Assembly (NCBI RefSeq): GCF_963576545.1
Contig: NC_083655.1
Coordinates: 16,313,204-16,377,203, forward strand
Length of the DNA stretch: 64,000 nucleotides
Reading direction: 5' to 3'
DNA from: Limanda limanda
Taxonomy: Eukaryota; Chordata; Actinopteri; Pleuronectiformes; Pleuronectidae
Below, piece by piece: positions 27,570-61,577 of the stretch. The translations under genes were made by a program, and so were the position numbers. The notes under the pieces are model-generated. The model saw nothing but the letters and a program-made list of their open reading frames with translations. It was not told the origin of the DNA and searched no databases. The stretch's first letter is position 1. Each line of letters opens with the position of its first letter.

Positions 27570-28130
27570 ATATGTAACACATTAGCTCACCTTAACAGCA
27601 TTCACAAATTTATTAAAATAAATGGAGAGATGATTTGCCTCTGGGGGAGGGGGGGACAGGACCACTGTATGTTTGTGTGTTGTAATCAGGTGTTGATTAC
27701 AGAGCCGGCGGCTGATTGAGAGACTTCATTCATCAAACTAAATACATCTCCATAAGCAGTCAGGTGAGAGAACTGTCAATCATCGCTTAATCATTAATTA
27801 ATGATTTGTGGAGTCAAACATGCAACTCCGCGGTATCCCACTTTAGAAACTGGGTGAAAAACAAAAAAAAGACTGACTGTCTGAAAAACAGCGTGAAAAG
27901 TGAAGAGGCTAAAAATATCTCCAGAATTTGGAATCTGTTATTTGCGGAGGCAGAAGTGGAATAATGTGGATTTTCCTTTTTTTTCACCCTCATTCTCTTG
28001 TTTAAGGTGTCTGAGCTGTTGAATCAGACTTGAGGACATCTTTGCTTAATGGTGTAATTTTACTTTGAAGGGGAATGTGAGCCCGGAGCTGCCGAGCACA
28101 GAATGGACGTCGTGTGGTAATCTGAATACA
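27570..28130. other. Candidate conserved noncoding element with an 18-bp palindrome
   Basis: Unique block containing the perfect palindrome AATCATTAATTAATGATT at 27789-27806, GTGTTGTAATCAGGTGTTG, and ACAAATTTATTAAAATAAAT. The palindrome resembles paired homeodomain half-sites. Confidence 0.4.
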
Positions 28131-28337
28131 TCATCGCCTCTTACCTCAGATATTTTCTTATTTATCGTCTCTTCTTCTCTATCAATGTTTCAGAGCAGCA
28201 CTGGATGGTCTCAGGGAAAGTTTAACGGAGGTGATGTAACATACTGTAAGTGTGTACTCCTGTACAATGAGGTTAATCAATAATTACAAACCTCGATGTG
28301 TCACAGTGGATCTTTCATACGGCACACATTTGGCCTT

Positions 28338-28555
28338 AGTCTGTATATAAAGATGAACGACATGTCTGCGTCCCATGAAGGCGAAGCCAAAACAATTGGA
28401 TCCCCCTCTAGTGGCTGGCTGCAGTATAGGTCATAAACCCTGCCTCCTCCAGGTTAGTAGCTCATGGCCCAAAATATAAAAAGTCAAAGTGCACGTCAAA
28501 TTGGATTTTTCTCAAAGATGGTTTCTGTCAATTTAGGTAGTTCTCATTACATTTA
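28338..28555 (+). repeat. Dispersed repeat, copy 2 (CTGGCTGCAGTA family)
   Basis: Reads GTCTGTATATAAAGATGAAC, AGTGGCTGGCTGCAGTATAG, CTGCCTCCTCCAGGTTAG, GATGGTTTCTGTCAATTT. It is the reference copy for five related copies in the window. Confidence 0.75.
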
Positions 28556-29811
28556 AACTAGTGTTAGTTTTTCCAGTAAGACTGAGACTGACTTGTGATA
28601 GGTCGCATGTATTGGCTGGACCTTGATACCATGGCTCCATGCCCCAATCGCTACTGCACAGACCCTGGCTCCAAAGAGTGGTTGTGTCGTTTATCTTTAT
28701 ATTCAGTCTCTCTCTGGTTGTGACACATCATAGTGGGAAAAGTACAAGTGTAATTGACAGATTTAAAGATGGGTACCTTCCATTTCTATACATTCCTGGC
28801 CGATGTCTGAGTGTTGTGCTTACAGACCGGCTTCCAGGGTAGTACGTCATCATGAAATGTTTCCACAAGTGGGAAAAACAAACCAGACTGACCCAGAGCT
28901 TGTGAGGTCAAGTTGGTTTTGAGCAACAACCTCAAAATGTGTCATTAAAATCACAGTTTTTATCCTGATTTTCATTTCAATTATATGTGACTATACATGT
29001 GGTAATTTTACTTCACTGCGAGTCAGAGGGGTTATTTTTGGCTTGTGAGCCCTTTAAAAGGCTTGTGTGTTGTCTATTCACAACAGTGAAAGTTTACATA
29101 TATTCATCAGTATTTAATTAAGAGTTTAGTTCAGTCAAAGAGGAATATTTTCTCAGCAAAACAAGTATTTAACTACATTCACTTTGTACATTTTCAACTT
29201 GAACTGTTCCGTTTTATTTAATTATGTTAAACTATTCATTCTCAGGTGATACATGAATGTAAATGTCAAAGTTACTGTATTGCACTATTGGAATGATGAG
29301 ACAGAATGAGTCATCATCCACATTACAAAGACAATGGAAAATTTTTTTATTTTCAAGGCATTTTCTTCAGGCAGCAACTTCTAAAACTCAGGACTTGCGG
29401 TGCAAGCACAAACGTAAAGCACAACTTTATGTATATATTAAAATGAGCTTACTTCACACATATATATTTAATACAATCAACCACACAAACATTACAGGCT
29501 AACTGCAGTATTGATAAATGCTCTCACCGTTTTCTGGGTCAGTGTGTGACACCAAAGCAGATGGCTGTTTCTGCTGTTTTGAATATTTTGAGTTTTAAAT
29601 TGCATCTTCGGAATAAAATCATTTCTCATGAGACTTTATTCAAACAGAAACTGCTGAGAACTTTGAAATGTGAATATAGTTTGTGTAACGTTTCCAACCA
29701 GCTGTGAAAAACTGGATGTGTGATGACCTTGTGTTATCATACATCTCGGAAATGATAAGAACATGCTGAGCGATATCTAAATGGTTAAATGTGTGTGTTT
29801 GTACACATGTA

Positions 29812-29845
<34 letters not shown>

Positions 29846-31315
29846 TGTGTGTGTGAGTGACATGGTGCAGAGAGAGCAGACAAGAACACCAGGTGCTGAC
29901 AACCAGAGAACTGTGATTGTTCCAGAAGCTCCTCCAACAAGGAGCCACGGCAGATGTTGGAGATGACAGAGCGGTGCGGGAGCGCAGTGACAGGACTCGA
30001 ACGCACGTCAGGGCCCAGCTGCAGCAAACTGCAGCCGACGTGGTGTGTGTGTGTGCAAGCTGTGCTGCTCAGCACCGCAGGAGCACAAATCTGTCCTGAT
30101 GGCCCCAGCGGCGGTCCCCAGGGAGAACTTCTTGTACTTACAGATCCCCTTACGAGATGAGTTAAGACGAATAACGCCGTGCTTGAAGAGTTTTATGTCT
30201 GTTTATGAACAAATATATATATTTTAAATGAAGAAATACAAACAAAATGATAATAATGAGGACATTCCCTCTCCCCTATTGGAGGAATCCATAAACTACA
30301 GATATGTTAATATTTGATTCTCTGTGAACGTTCGGGAACAAATCGTCTCCTAATTCACTGAAAATTCTATCCTATTCTATTCTGTTTATTGTCTTTATAA
30401 TCACTGCACAGTGTACAGTGAAATTCAGCGTCCTGTGGTACAGAAAGTAATATACCAACGTTCACACATTACAGTCTTAATAAATACATATAAAAACAAA
30501 AGCAATAAAAATGAAAAAATAAGGTAGGGTAACAGATGATTGTATGTACTTATACTAGCATTATAATAATACATTTTACAAAAAAACACATTCACAAAGT
30601 TCTTCACACATAAATACAGAAAATCCATGTTTACAATTACAAATTTGAACAAGTTAATGGGAGACAATGTATATAATAAAGCAATAAAATAAACAAATGC
30701 CTGGTTCAAAGCAATTTAATAATAAAACAAAGCTTGTTAATAGTCTGGAAATGTGAGTTTTTAAGTACCAAAGTGTAGAAGTAAGAGAAGGTGGTGACCT
30801 TAAATAAAAGATCTTCATGTTTTTATGTTTTCAAGCAACATTCTAGGGATTTCTTTTAATCCTTCAGTTAAATCTCATCATAAGTTGTTCTTTATTTGTC
30901 TTCTTATTCATTTTCGTTCATCTAATTGAAAGTATTTTTCTAAATTTCACTCTGTAATAAAAAAAAAAAGCTAATTAGTTGACCAGAATGAAATATACAG
31001 AATGAAGAGAAAAACTCTGTCCTCTGTCTGAAGTTGCGTCTTTTAAAAACCAGAGAACTCGGGTGGGATCAAGAGGAATTGGTGGCATCTGTTAGTGTTT
31101 CAGTGAGGTTGCACTACTCTCTAGTGGTTACCTCACACTATTGCAGGAATACAGAAGTGGAGGTATGAAATTAACTCAAAACCACACATTTCACATTTTT
31201 CTCTGCGTAATCACTAATATTACAACTTTTAGATTTTTGTTCCAGGGTCAAAACTCAACATTGACAAGCAGTGTTCAGTTTTATGCTCCACAGGATGAAC
31301 TGCAGGTCCGCTGCA
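28556..31315. other. Intergenic region with a GT microsatellite
   Basis: No gene. (GT)n at 29813-29856. A segment near 30362-30432 (TCTATTCTGTTTATTGTC and CAGTGTACAGTGAAATTC) resembles a common fish interspersed repeat. Confidence 0.45.
29813..29856 (+). repeat. (GT)n microsatellite
   Basis: About 20 GT units with one GTTT interruption. Confidence 0.95.
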
Positions 31316-31590
31316 ACTTCTTATGTCTTTAAATCAACACTGAGGCCTTTCCTGTTTTGTTTAATCAAAAAATAATTACTCATTTTTGCACGACACTGTT
31401 ATTTTCACTCATTTATCTCTTATTGTTTATTTTTTACTTTTCATTCCCTATATAACTATTTCTTATTCCTTTATAAATGCTTCTTTGTTGCTTTTACAAT
31501 TTGCCACGAAGCCTTTTATATTTTATGTAAAGCATTTTATTTGTCCTGTTGTTAAAATGTGCTATACAAATAAACTTGTCTTGCCTTTTG
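31316..31590 (+). mobile_element. Possible degenerate LINE/SINE 3' end
   Basis: Ends AATGTGCTATACAAATAAAC, the terminus shared by many fish L2/CR1-like elements and their SINEs. The preceding T-rich body is too decayed to classify. Confidence 0.35.
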
Positions 31591-31719
31591 CTGCCAGAAA
31601 TAATATTTCTAAACTTTATATGAGCTCTTAAATAGGTTATTTGCCTTTAGAAGTCAACATATTTCCATTTTCCACTCATAAAGAAGTGCTCTGGATATAA
31701 TCTGCGGCATTTTCTCTGT

Positions 31720-32660
31720 TTTCCTTGAACTGACGTCATGAAGAACCTTGAAAGAAACGAGGATACATCCAGCATCAGGCGGCTTGGCCCATTATCACGT
31801 CCTATTAGCTTGCTCAATGGTGCAGCGTGTTATGCGGGGTTCACCGGTCAGCCACGACACACGCCATTAGCCCGAGCAAACGTTGCCTTGCAGTGCTATA
31901 CAAAGCATACCTTATTTGTATCACATTAGCTCTTTGATGTGGCATAGCATATTATATCAACAGCCGCAATTTATCAAACAATTTCGGCACTGACTTGCTT
32001 CGCCAGCAGCATCACGGCGGCGGCAGCAGCAGTAACACCACCAGCACCCATCTTCAACTCTTTCCCTCTGTTCCTCTACGAGAAGAAGCAGCGGCAAATA
32101 AATTAAACATGTGCCATTGAGCATGCTAAATGGCTTGCAACACATAATCATCTAAATAATTATGAGGCTGCCATTAAAGTGAGCTAGACGGATGACACAT
32201 GAGGCGTTACGGACGGAAAAAAACTGGAGGTAATGGTGCAAGATTTGATATGGGAGAAAAGGGGGAAAATGGCGCGGAGGGGGGATAAGAAGTAAATGCA
32301 CTTTCCTATGTGATTCCTTCCGCCAGTCTTTTCTTCTCGCTGTTAAAAAAAATTAAAAAACTCAAAAGTGCTGAGGGACAATGGGGTGATTAGCCCAATC
32401 AGAAAAAGCAGTGGGGGATTGTGGGTATAGGCTGTGGCGCCGCTCGCATGCAGTCGTCTTTTTTGTCCTCCCACATTTCATTAATCAGCAACCTGAAGCC
32501 CCCCCGAAATCAGTTCGGCAGACTCGCTGATTTGTTCCCATGTGGCAATCAGAGCGGGAAAATAAATCAGTTCACAACCTTTATACTATTACCTGACATT
32601 ATAAACCATCTCTTTGTATTCCTTTTTGTTACGCTTCTCACTTCTTCTTTTTTTTAAATC
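31720..32660. other. Candidate conserved noncoding element block
   Basis: About 0.9 kb of unique sequence with GCCGCAATTTATCAAAC, CATAATCATCTAAATAATTA, ATGAGGCTGCCATTAAAGTG and GGGGTGATTAGCCCAATC. A CAG/CGG-rich patch lies at 32008-32045. High CpG retention in a gene-free region. Confidence 0.4.
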
Positions 32661-33366
32661 TTCTTTGTGATTTGCTGCTTAAAATATGTGTTCCTGTCGC
32701 CAACTCTGACCTCCATTAACCCTCAGAAGAAGTAGTTGTTCAGTTTAATCCATGGGCTCACAAGAAAAATAAATAAAACGTACATAATGTGTATTCGTAA
32801 CGAGCAATGTTAAATACACATGCATTGTGTAAAATCATCAGTAAAATAGCGTGTGCTGTCAAGTATGATATTTTATTGTGCCTCTTGTATCAGGTAAATG
32901 AAGCATCGCGTCACCAGACATGCATGAGCAGCTCAATAATATTCTGTTCATGGAGGATATTATTGGTGTCTCCTCACTTTTTACACGATATTAATCATAA
33001 TGTTCGTCCACTGCCCACTTATATACACATGACGCCACTGGCAGAGAGGGCCACAGAGATTTGATGTAGCAACAATAAAGCAAATAAGTGCAATGCTTAC
33101 ATTTGTTTTAATAATATATGTATATATAGTGCAGTATAGTTGTTTTCAAATTTGTGTTATGATTTATGAATGAACAATTTGATCAGTATTTTAAAGAGAT
33201 GATCCAACATCAAGGTAAATTACATACAAATTTAAGTTAAACATTTCATTTTTTCATTGTCCTTGCACATCAAAAGTTTATGGAGTTGAGTACAGGCTTT
33301 TCACTGACAAACTTTATTGCAAATATATGGGCAATAACTATTTTCAAAAGGTGAAGTCAGTTTAGT
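32661..33366. other. AT-rich intergenic stretch
   Basis: Nothing recognised. Confidence 0.5.
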
Positions 33367-33870
33367 ATCCATCCTATTATCCTTTGAGGTTCTTAGGGGG
33401 GCCGGAGCCAATCCCAGCCAACATCAGGCAACAGGGCGGGTACACCCGAAACAGGTCTTCAGTGTATCGCAGGGCTACGGTGGCCCTGAGGTACAAATCA
33501 CCACAGCGAATAAGAAAACACTGTAATTTGTTTCTGTGTTTGTTGTTGTGTTTTCTTATTTGCTATTTTATTGTATATGCTGTTGTGTTTTTGTATTTTC
33601 CATTGTGTTTTGTGATTTGCTGTAGTGATTTGCACTTCAAGGCCACCGTACAGAGACAAACCACATCCACATCTACAGGCAATTCAGAGTCTACAATTGA
33701 CCTATGCTAAGTCTTTTTACTGTGTAAGCAACCTGGCATACCTGAAGAGACCCACACGATGACAACACACAAACTCCACAGTCCCATCGGGCTGTCGGGT
33801 TGAACCCAGGATCATTTTGCTGTGAGGGGACAGTGCTGCACCAATGAACCACTGTTCCATCCCTCAGTTT
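33367..33870 (-). mobile_element. tRNA-like interspersed repeat, split by a younger MITE
   Basis: Left part: GGAGCCAATCCCAGCCAACA and GGCGGGTACACCCGAAACAG. Right part: AACCCAGGATCATTTTGCTG and GGGGACAGTGCTGCACCAAT. Together they are the two halves of a very common fish repeat. The minus strand has a B-box-like GGTTCAACCCG. The halves are separated by the MITE at 33476-33650. Confidence 0.65.
33476..33650. mobile_element. MITE with ~24-bp terminal inverted repeats and TA target duplication
   Basis: The left end TACGGTGGCCCTGAGGTACA and the right end, read on the minus strand, TACGGTGGCCTTGAAGTGCA match at all but a few positions. The flanking TA on both sides fits a Tc1/mariner-type duplication. 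175 bp, noncoding, inserted inside an older repeat. Confidence 0.75.
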
Positions 33871-33989
33871 ATTATATTGTCTAAAAAAGTGTGCAAAAAT
33901 ATTTATACTGCGCTTGCAGGCAGTAATATACAATATTCTGGAAATGGCCATTCTAAGTAAATATATTTTCTGCCATATACCATAATTAT

Positions 33990-34520
33990 GTCCCATCTAT
34001 ACCGTTAATGTTTGTGTCCCTTTTTCATGGACTTTAACTTGCTGCATGTGGCACCTCTGTGAGACTGCACTTCTCCTCCTGGGACGGATAAAGATTGAGT
34101 TCCGTCCCTTAAGGACACGGCCGGCTGCTAAAACCTCATTCCAACAAAAAAAGCGCCAATCTGAATGACAACCTCCAGCCAATAAACAAACAATCAATGT
34201 GAGCCGATTGCACGAACCAGCTCAAACTGGGATGATTTCCCCCGGGACATGAGTAGCATCTGAGCAATGAAATAAGGGATAAGGTTTGTGGTGTAAAATT
34301 ACGAGCAGGAAATGTAATTTGACAGAGAGCGAGGCGCGGGGATATGAAATGGTGTCTTGAGTGACCTCTGTTGGGAGCGAGCGGTTACAGTCGGACTCAC
34401 AGGTTTCATTAACGCCTGGAAATGTATTAAGAGATTGTGCATTGGTATTTCAGTTGCTGATTTATCATGCATGTATTAGCTCTTAATAAATATCGCTTAC
34501 TGTATCTATCTCATTAATCA
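33990..34520. other. Candidate conserved noncoding element
   Basis: Unique block with AAATTACGAGCAGGAAATG, CAGTTGCTGATTTATCATGC and CTCATTAATCATTGGTC, plus conserved-looking CpGs. Confidence 0.33.
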
Positions 34521-34619
34521 TTGGTCAACACGTTTCTATTTTGCATATGTTTGAAATATAAAACACATTTTTTCATATTGGTTTATCAACCTGAGTGAAA
34601 AGTAGAAAAGTGTACCTTA

Positions 34620-34700
34620 GGCTGAATGTAAAGACAGACGACACCTGGTGGCTGGCTGCAGTAAAGGTCACTTGAAATGCCTGCTTTGGTGGAAGGTTTA
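34620..34700 (+). repeat. Dispersed repeat, copy 3 (short)
   Basis: Fragment with CACCTGGTGGCTGGCTGCAG then TAAAGGTCACTTGAAATGCC; same family as 28338-28555. Confidence 0.55.
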
Positions 34701-35130
34701 CTCAATGTTTAATATTATTTTCTGTAACAATTACTTTTTCCAGTTTATGGCACAAAACTAACTTGATCTCCTCACAGGCCCTTAGTCTGGTTTGTTGTCT
34801 GACCCCTGCAGGTGCAAATATTTCATGATGATGTGCATCCCTGGATACTCTTCTTTGAGGACAACACTCATGATTGCAAGTGACAACAAGTGTCTCTACT
34901 TCCTCCCACTTTCCAGAGATGAAAACAAAGTGTCCCAGGTATACAAAGGCCACCATCTTGTGCAATCGTGAGTTACTCTCAGCTGGCAATAATGACATTT
35001 CACCCTATTTTATAGCATTAAATAACACAATAAAACTAAACTTACCAGGAAAAGGAAGAAAACAACCTCAACTGTGATTCCTAGAATGACAGAAAACATA
35101 ATTGAGAAAATGCTATTTGACATGTGTATT

Positions 35131-35272
35131 CTAGTTTGGTCCATGTCCTATCCATTAACATGGAGGAGGTAGGATTTATGACCTAATCTGCAGCCAGCCA
35201 CCAGGCGGCGATTGAGTCGCATTGGCTTCACTCTTTGGGACCTGTCATGTCATCTTTATATACAGTTGATGA
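35131..35272 (-). repeat. Dispersed repeat, copy 4
   Basis: On the minus strand: CTGTATATAAAGATGACATG, CGCCTGGTGGCTGGCTGCAG, CCTACCTCCTCCATGTTAAT, GGACATGGACCAAACTAGAA. The last part matches the copy at 60520. Confidence 0.7.
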
Positions 35273-37560
35273 TATTTACAGTCTATAATACATTAATACA
35301 TTATGTTTTTCTTTTACAAGCACTTCTCTTTACACTGAGCATCATCCCTCTCCTTCCAGAAATAAGCAGAGTGTAAAAGGCAGAGTCAAAAGCTCTGTTT
35401 CCTGTGGGAGTTTTTAAATACACGAGAAAACAACAGAGATGACAACGTGCCAGCAGGTGGAGCTCTCTTTAGGCTGCTTACACCTCGATACATGATACAT
35501 AATACTTGTTTTTCTATGGCTTTTCTGAGTTTTCTACTTTTACTGGAAGCTTGGAAATTCAATCTGTCACTTATTGCTGTAATTGATACCCACAGGAAGC
35601 TATAATCACGTCATCTGGTGAGCATTATGTTGTTGCTGCATGAATATAAACCGACTTTACCATTAAACCATGAGACTTTCTCTGTCATTAGTTTATCCCC
35701 TTGTCTCTGTACCCAGATGACATAAGTTGAGAGAGACAGAGCTTTCATGTTACATGAAGCAAAGAAAGCTGAAGGCAAAACATTTTTTGATGAGCGTATA
35801 GAATAGAAAATGAAGAGGCTCTCCTTGAGTTTCCATTTGGCTGCAAAGATGTGTTCTCTGCAGCCCTGTGAAGGGAAACCTTATGATTTCTGTAAATGCC
35901 AGAGGGGAAGAAGGCTACATATAAAGGAAGCAATCCCCTTTCCCAGAACTATAGGAGATTGGAGAGTGGAGAAGTTATCATTTGTGATGGGTTTTAACAC
36001 AACAATGCATAAATGTGTTATTTTTGAGACAAATATTTCAGAACGATCATAACACATGAAACCTACACATAACTCAGGTGGAAAAGCTGGAACAATAGTG
36101 AACAAGTGCAATAGGAGCAGACTTAAAGGATAAAATCATGATGTGCATGAAGAATGTGACTGAAACGCCATTGAAGCCTCAGCTCCACTGAAGAGATGAG
36201 AAACGAGAAACATCAGATGTGTGTGTGTAGAAATAAAGAGACTGCAACCTTCTCATGAAACAAAGAGAAACTCCAGATTTCACATTTTCCCCATGATTTT
36301 CTATCGACTGCGGTCTGACTGTTTTTCTGACTGTGTCCTCTTCCTCTTTACTGGTTTCACAACAGCAAAGAGGGAACTTCAAACAAAAACATAGTATAAT
36401 GGATGTTACATTCATTCATTTACATCTTCTTGTGCATGGGAAGATGGGAGGGCTAAGCTACTGTTCAGCTCAGAGTTAACTGACCTGGCTGGAACTAACA
36501 ACATAAGATCAATACATTAAACAGTTAATTATTCATGATCAATAGCTGTTGTGTTCAGACTTTTCAGTTACGATAATTAGATTTCCAGCAACACATAGTG
36601 TTCTTTTTCATTTAACAAAGCCAGATTTTTAAGTTGGAAACTCACAATGTGATTTTTTCAAGAATAAAACAAGATGCTGTACACTTGTGTACTCAAGATG
36701 ACACAACAGAAAAGAAAACATTGACGTTTACATACAAATCCTAATTGTCAATAGCACTGTTTTTTTCTGGCTATAATCCTCTTACTTCTTCCCTCTGTAC
36801 ATAAATCAGTGACTTCTGCCTCCAGTATATTTCCATGGTTGATCCTCTGGACAAATGTTTCTCATGACTTTATTATTCATCAGAGAAACAGCTTGAATCA
36901 CATCATTCAAACTAAACAAAGACTTTGGCATTTCTTGATTTTAAGGTCATTTTTGGACCCCAGGCCTAAAAATCTGTTCTCTAAGCGTCAGTCTGAGAAA
37001 AGCTCTGACTAAGATTTGCTGATGTTACCAATGTACCATTATTTCCCCTGATCATTATATAATAAGACCTGAATTTAAACCTGCTTGGTTCTGTTTTCAT
37101 CCTTCACCCACATCTGATTATTATTATTCATATTAAGTTTTTTGGAGTAAAATATACTATTTCATTTTAGTTCCAGAAACGTCACCTTTGAAGATCACAG
37201 CCTAAATCCACTCTGGGCTTGTAGTGTGTTCTTGACGCCAATGGATGGAGACAGTGAGACAAACTTCAAATGTACAACTGACATCAGAGTAAGTTGCATG
37301 TTTCTTGTCAAGAGCAAATTAACCTAAAACAAGACTAAACCTCACAGCATGGCAGATGTTGACATACAGCGGCATGAATCCAACTTCAACAATAATTTGC
37401 TAGGCAGTTATATCAGGTCAAGACTCTTACATCCATGACCTTAATCCAACAGGAAGTCCATAATTTGGGGTTTTGTGTGACATTTCTCATTAGGGGTAAT
37501 ACACAACCTTCCAGCCGAGGGCAGTGTGCGGATGTGTGTTTGTGTGCAGGTGTGTGTATG
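35273..37560. other. AT-rich intergenic region
   Basis: No gene; small ORFs on both strands are unsupported. Confidence 0.5.
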
Positions 37561-37565
37561 CGGTA

Positions 37566-37655
37566 CAGGTCCTCATGTTGTGGGGACCTAAATATTTGGA
37601 TACCATTACATTGTACTTGTTTTCCTTTTGTGGACGAAAAGCAAGTCCCCATAAC
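37566..37655. repeat. Short imperfect palindromic repeat (GGTCCTCA...AAGTCCCCAT)
   Basis: Contains AGGTCCTCATGTTGTGGGGA and CGAAAAGCAAGTCCCCATAA, a pattern seen in widespread fish interspersed repeats. Family not assigned. Confidence 0.4.
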
Positions 37656-37694
37656 ATACATAACAGTAGGAGACAGTGGGAGGCCCTATTGAAA

Positions 37695-38560
37695 TTGTAA
37701 GGATTATTTATTTATTTTTACAGGCAAAACCGAAATTTGCAGAAAATTTGAAAGTGGTGAAAATGTACGTATTCTTGAGTAATTTTAAATGGGTGTGGCG
37801 AAATGGCTCAACGGCGCCCCCCGCGCAGCCTGGACCGATCTTCACAAAAATCAATACACAGGTATATGATGACTATACAAACAAAAAAGTCATTTGGGGT
37901 ATTTTGGTCATATTCCATATTTTTACTTTGAGGTACTTGCACCAGGGCTTTCATCAGATCAACTTCAAATTGAGATGAGTGTCATCTCAACAAGTTGGAG
38001 ATACAAACTAACTCAAAGATCGATTTTTCTTCACAAGGTGTGACCATGGCGTGGCGTCAAAGTTTGATTACACGCCATCAAAACACAATGTTCTGTATCT
38101 CGGACATACATGGACCATGAATCCTTTGATGCTGAGCTGTCAACAAACAACTCCACTCCTGCAGTGACAGTGTTAGTGGTCAGAGATCAAAGGAATCTTC
38201 GATATCTTGCACAGGTGACATCTCTCGCTCGCTCTATATCTCTCTCAGAATTGGAACATTTCCTAAAACCCTGTAACATTGAGGTACGGCGAACGTTCAT
38301 CCCTATTAGAATGTTTTCATAACTCTGTGCATTTTCCTATCACCACTAAACTTCTGTCTTGTGATCTGAGACCAAACCTGAACAGCTCTTTGTGTCAATA
38401 GTCAGGGTCATAGCGCCACCTACTGATCAGTGTGAAAAGAGAGTTGTTGTAACGTTGTCCAATTGACACAAAATTGCAACTTGAACAGATCTATTATTCT
38501 GTATGTAATAATACTGATGGCACCACCTACTGGCAACAGGAAATAATCTTTGTTTTACAA
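37695..38560 (+). repeat. Long dispersed repeat with gene-like but noncoding texture
   Basis: Contains GCTTTCATCAGATCAACTTC, CATGGCGTGGCGTCAAAGTT, and two copies of a GCGCCACCTACTG-type segment near 38411 and 38520 (the second reads GCACCACCTACTGG). I recall this texture from many fish intergenic regions. No ORF of note. Confidence 0.5.
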
Positions 38561-38869
38561 CTATCATTTAATTTATATAACATTATCATTACACATGTTT
38601 TACGGTTAGGTTTGGTTTAAAGTTAGGTAAGTTGTTACTATAGTTAAGGTTGACGTTAAAGGTCCTCTGAGACACAACAGCATGTGTGTGTTTATGACAG
38701 CAGGCTTTGCTAGCCATGCCTTTACCATGTCTTCATGACACAAGTTTATACGTAAAGACAATTTATAACAGCAGAGATCTCTGTGCATCTCCTACATGTG
38801 TATGATTTCTTCCCACAAGGGAACAGTTTACCCCTTTGTGCAGAATTCAAAGATCATTATGCTTCTGAA

Positions 38870-39033
38870 CAGGGCCGGGTCTAGACAGGCATGTATGAGG
38901 GGGCAGCCACAAATCTTGAGGGGGAATTGTGCTTTATTATATTATTATTATAAAATGGGATTTAGTTTGAGGGGGCACAACATTTATTTGAGGGGGCCAG
39001 GCCCCCTCTTGCCCCTGCCTAGACCCGGCCCTG
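38870..39033. mobile_element. Non-autonomous hAT-type MITE with 8-bp target duplication
   Basis: The left end CAGGGCCGGGTCTAGACAGG is mirrored at the right end, ...CCTAGACCCGGCCCTG, with one mismatch over 20 bp. It is flanked by the direct repeat CTTCTGAA at 38862-38869 and 39034-39041. An 8-bp duplication and CAGGG ends are hallmarks of hAT elements. 164 bp, noncoding, about 540 bp upstream of the pfkp start codon. Confidence 0.88.
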
Positions 39034-39240
39034 CTTCTGAATCATTTCCACAGTGGCACCTGCTCTGGCCTCCACATGCACAAAGATCTGAGGGCTTTTT
39101 ATTGCTGCTTGCAGCTTTAATAGATTCTGTCACATGTAAATTGCTGCAACACGGTCATCCCATCGTTGTGTCACAGTAGCAGTGTGTGTGTAACTGTTTC
39201 CTTTCCCTTGTTCTCTACACAGAGCTCTAGTCAGATCAAC

Positions 39241-39577
39241 TTTCTTTCGGATCCTGGTTTATACCCTTCAACTTCATCTGATAAAGAGGATGACGTCCCG
39301 CCCACAAATCCTCTTCCCATCACCCCATTGGTTCAAAACAAAAGCCGGGCCACTTATACCGAGCTCCCATTGGTCCGTTCCAAGGTCAGTCCCGCTCTGC
39401 ACAGTCTCTGCGTGCAAATAGACGCTTGGATGCGGAACAGAGAGGAAGAGAGAGAGAGCAGAGGAAGAGGGGGCGGACGACCGGTGCCCTTCATCACCAC
39501 AGCACACGTTCTCACTGGTGTCGGTCTGTTGTGTCGTTTTTTAATCAAGGAGGAGCTGGGACACGCTGACCGTGGAA
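39241..39577 (+). promoter_or_regulatory. pfkp: Probable pfkp proximal promoter and 5'UTR
   Basis: Just upstream of the start codon there is a half-CRE-like TGACGTCC at 39291, a GC-box-like CCCGCCC at 39297-39303, and two inverted CCAAT boxes (ATTGG) at 39327-39331 and 39369-39373, 42 bp apart. Sequence becomes GC- and CpG-rich from about 39380 into intron 1. No convincing TATA box is seen and the transcription start cannot be fixed from sequence. Confidence 0.5.
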
Positions 39578-61577
<22,000 letters not shown>

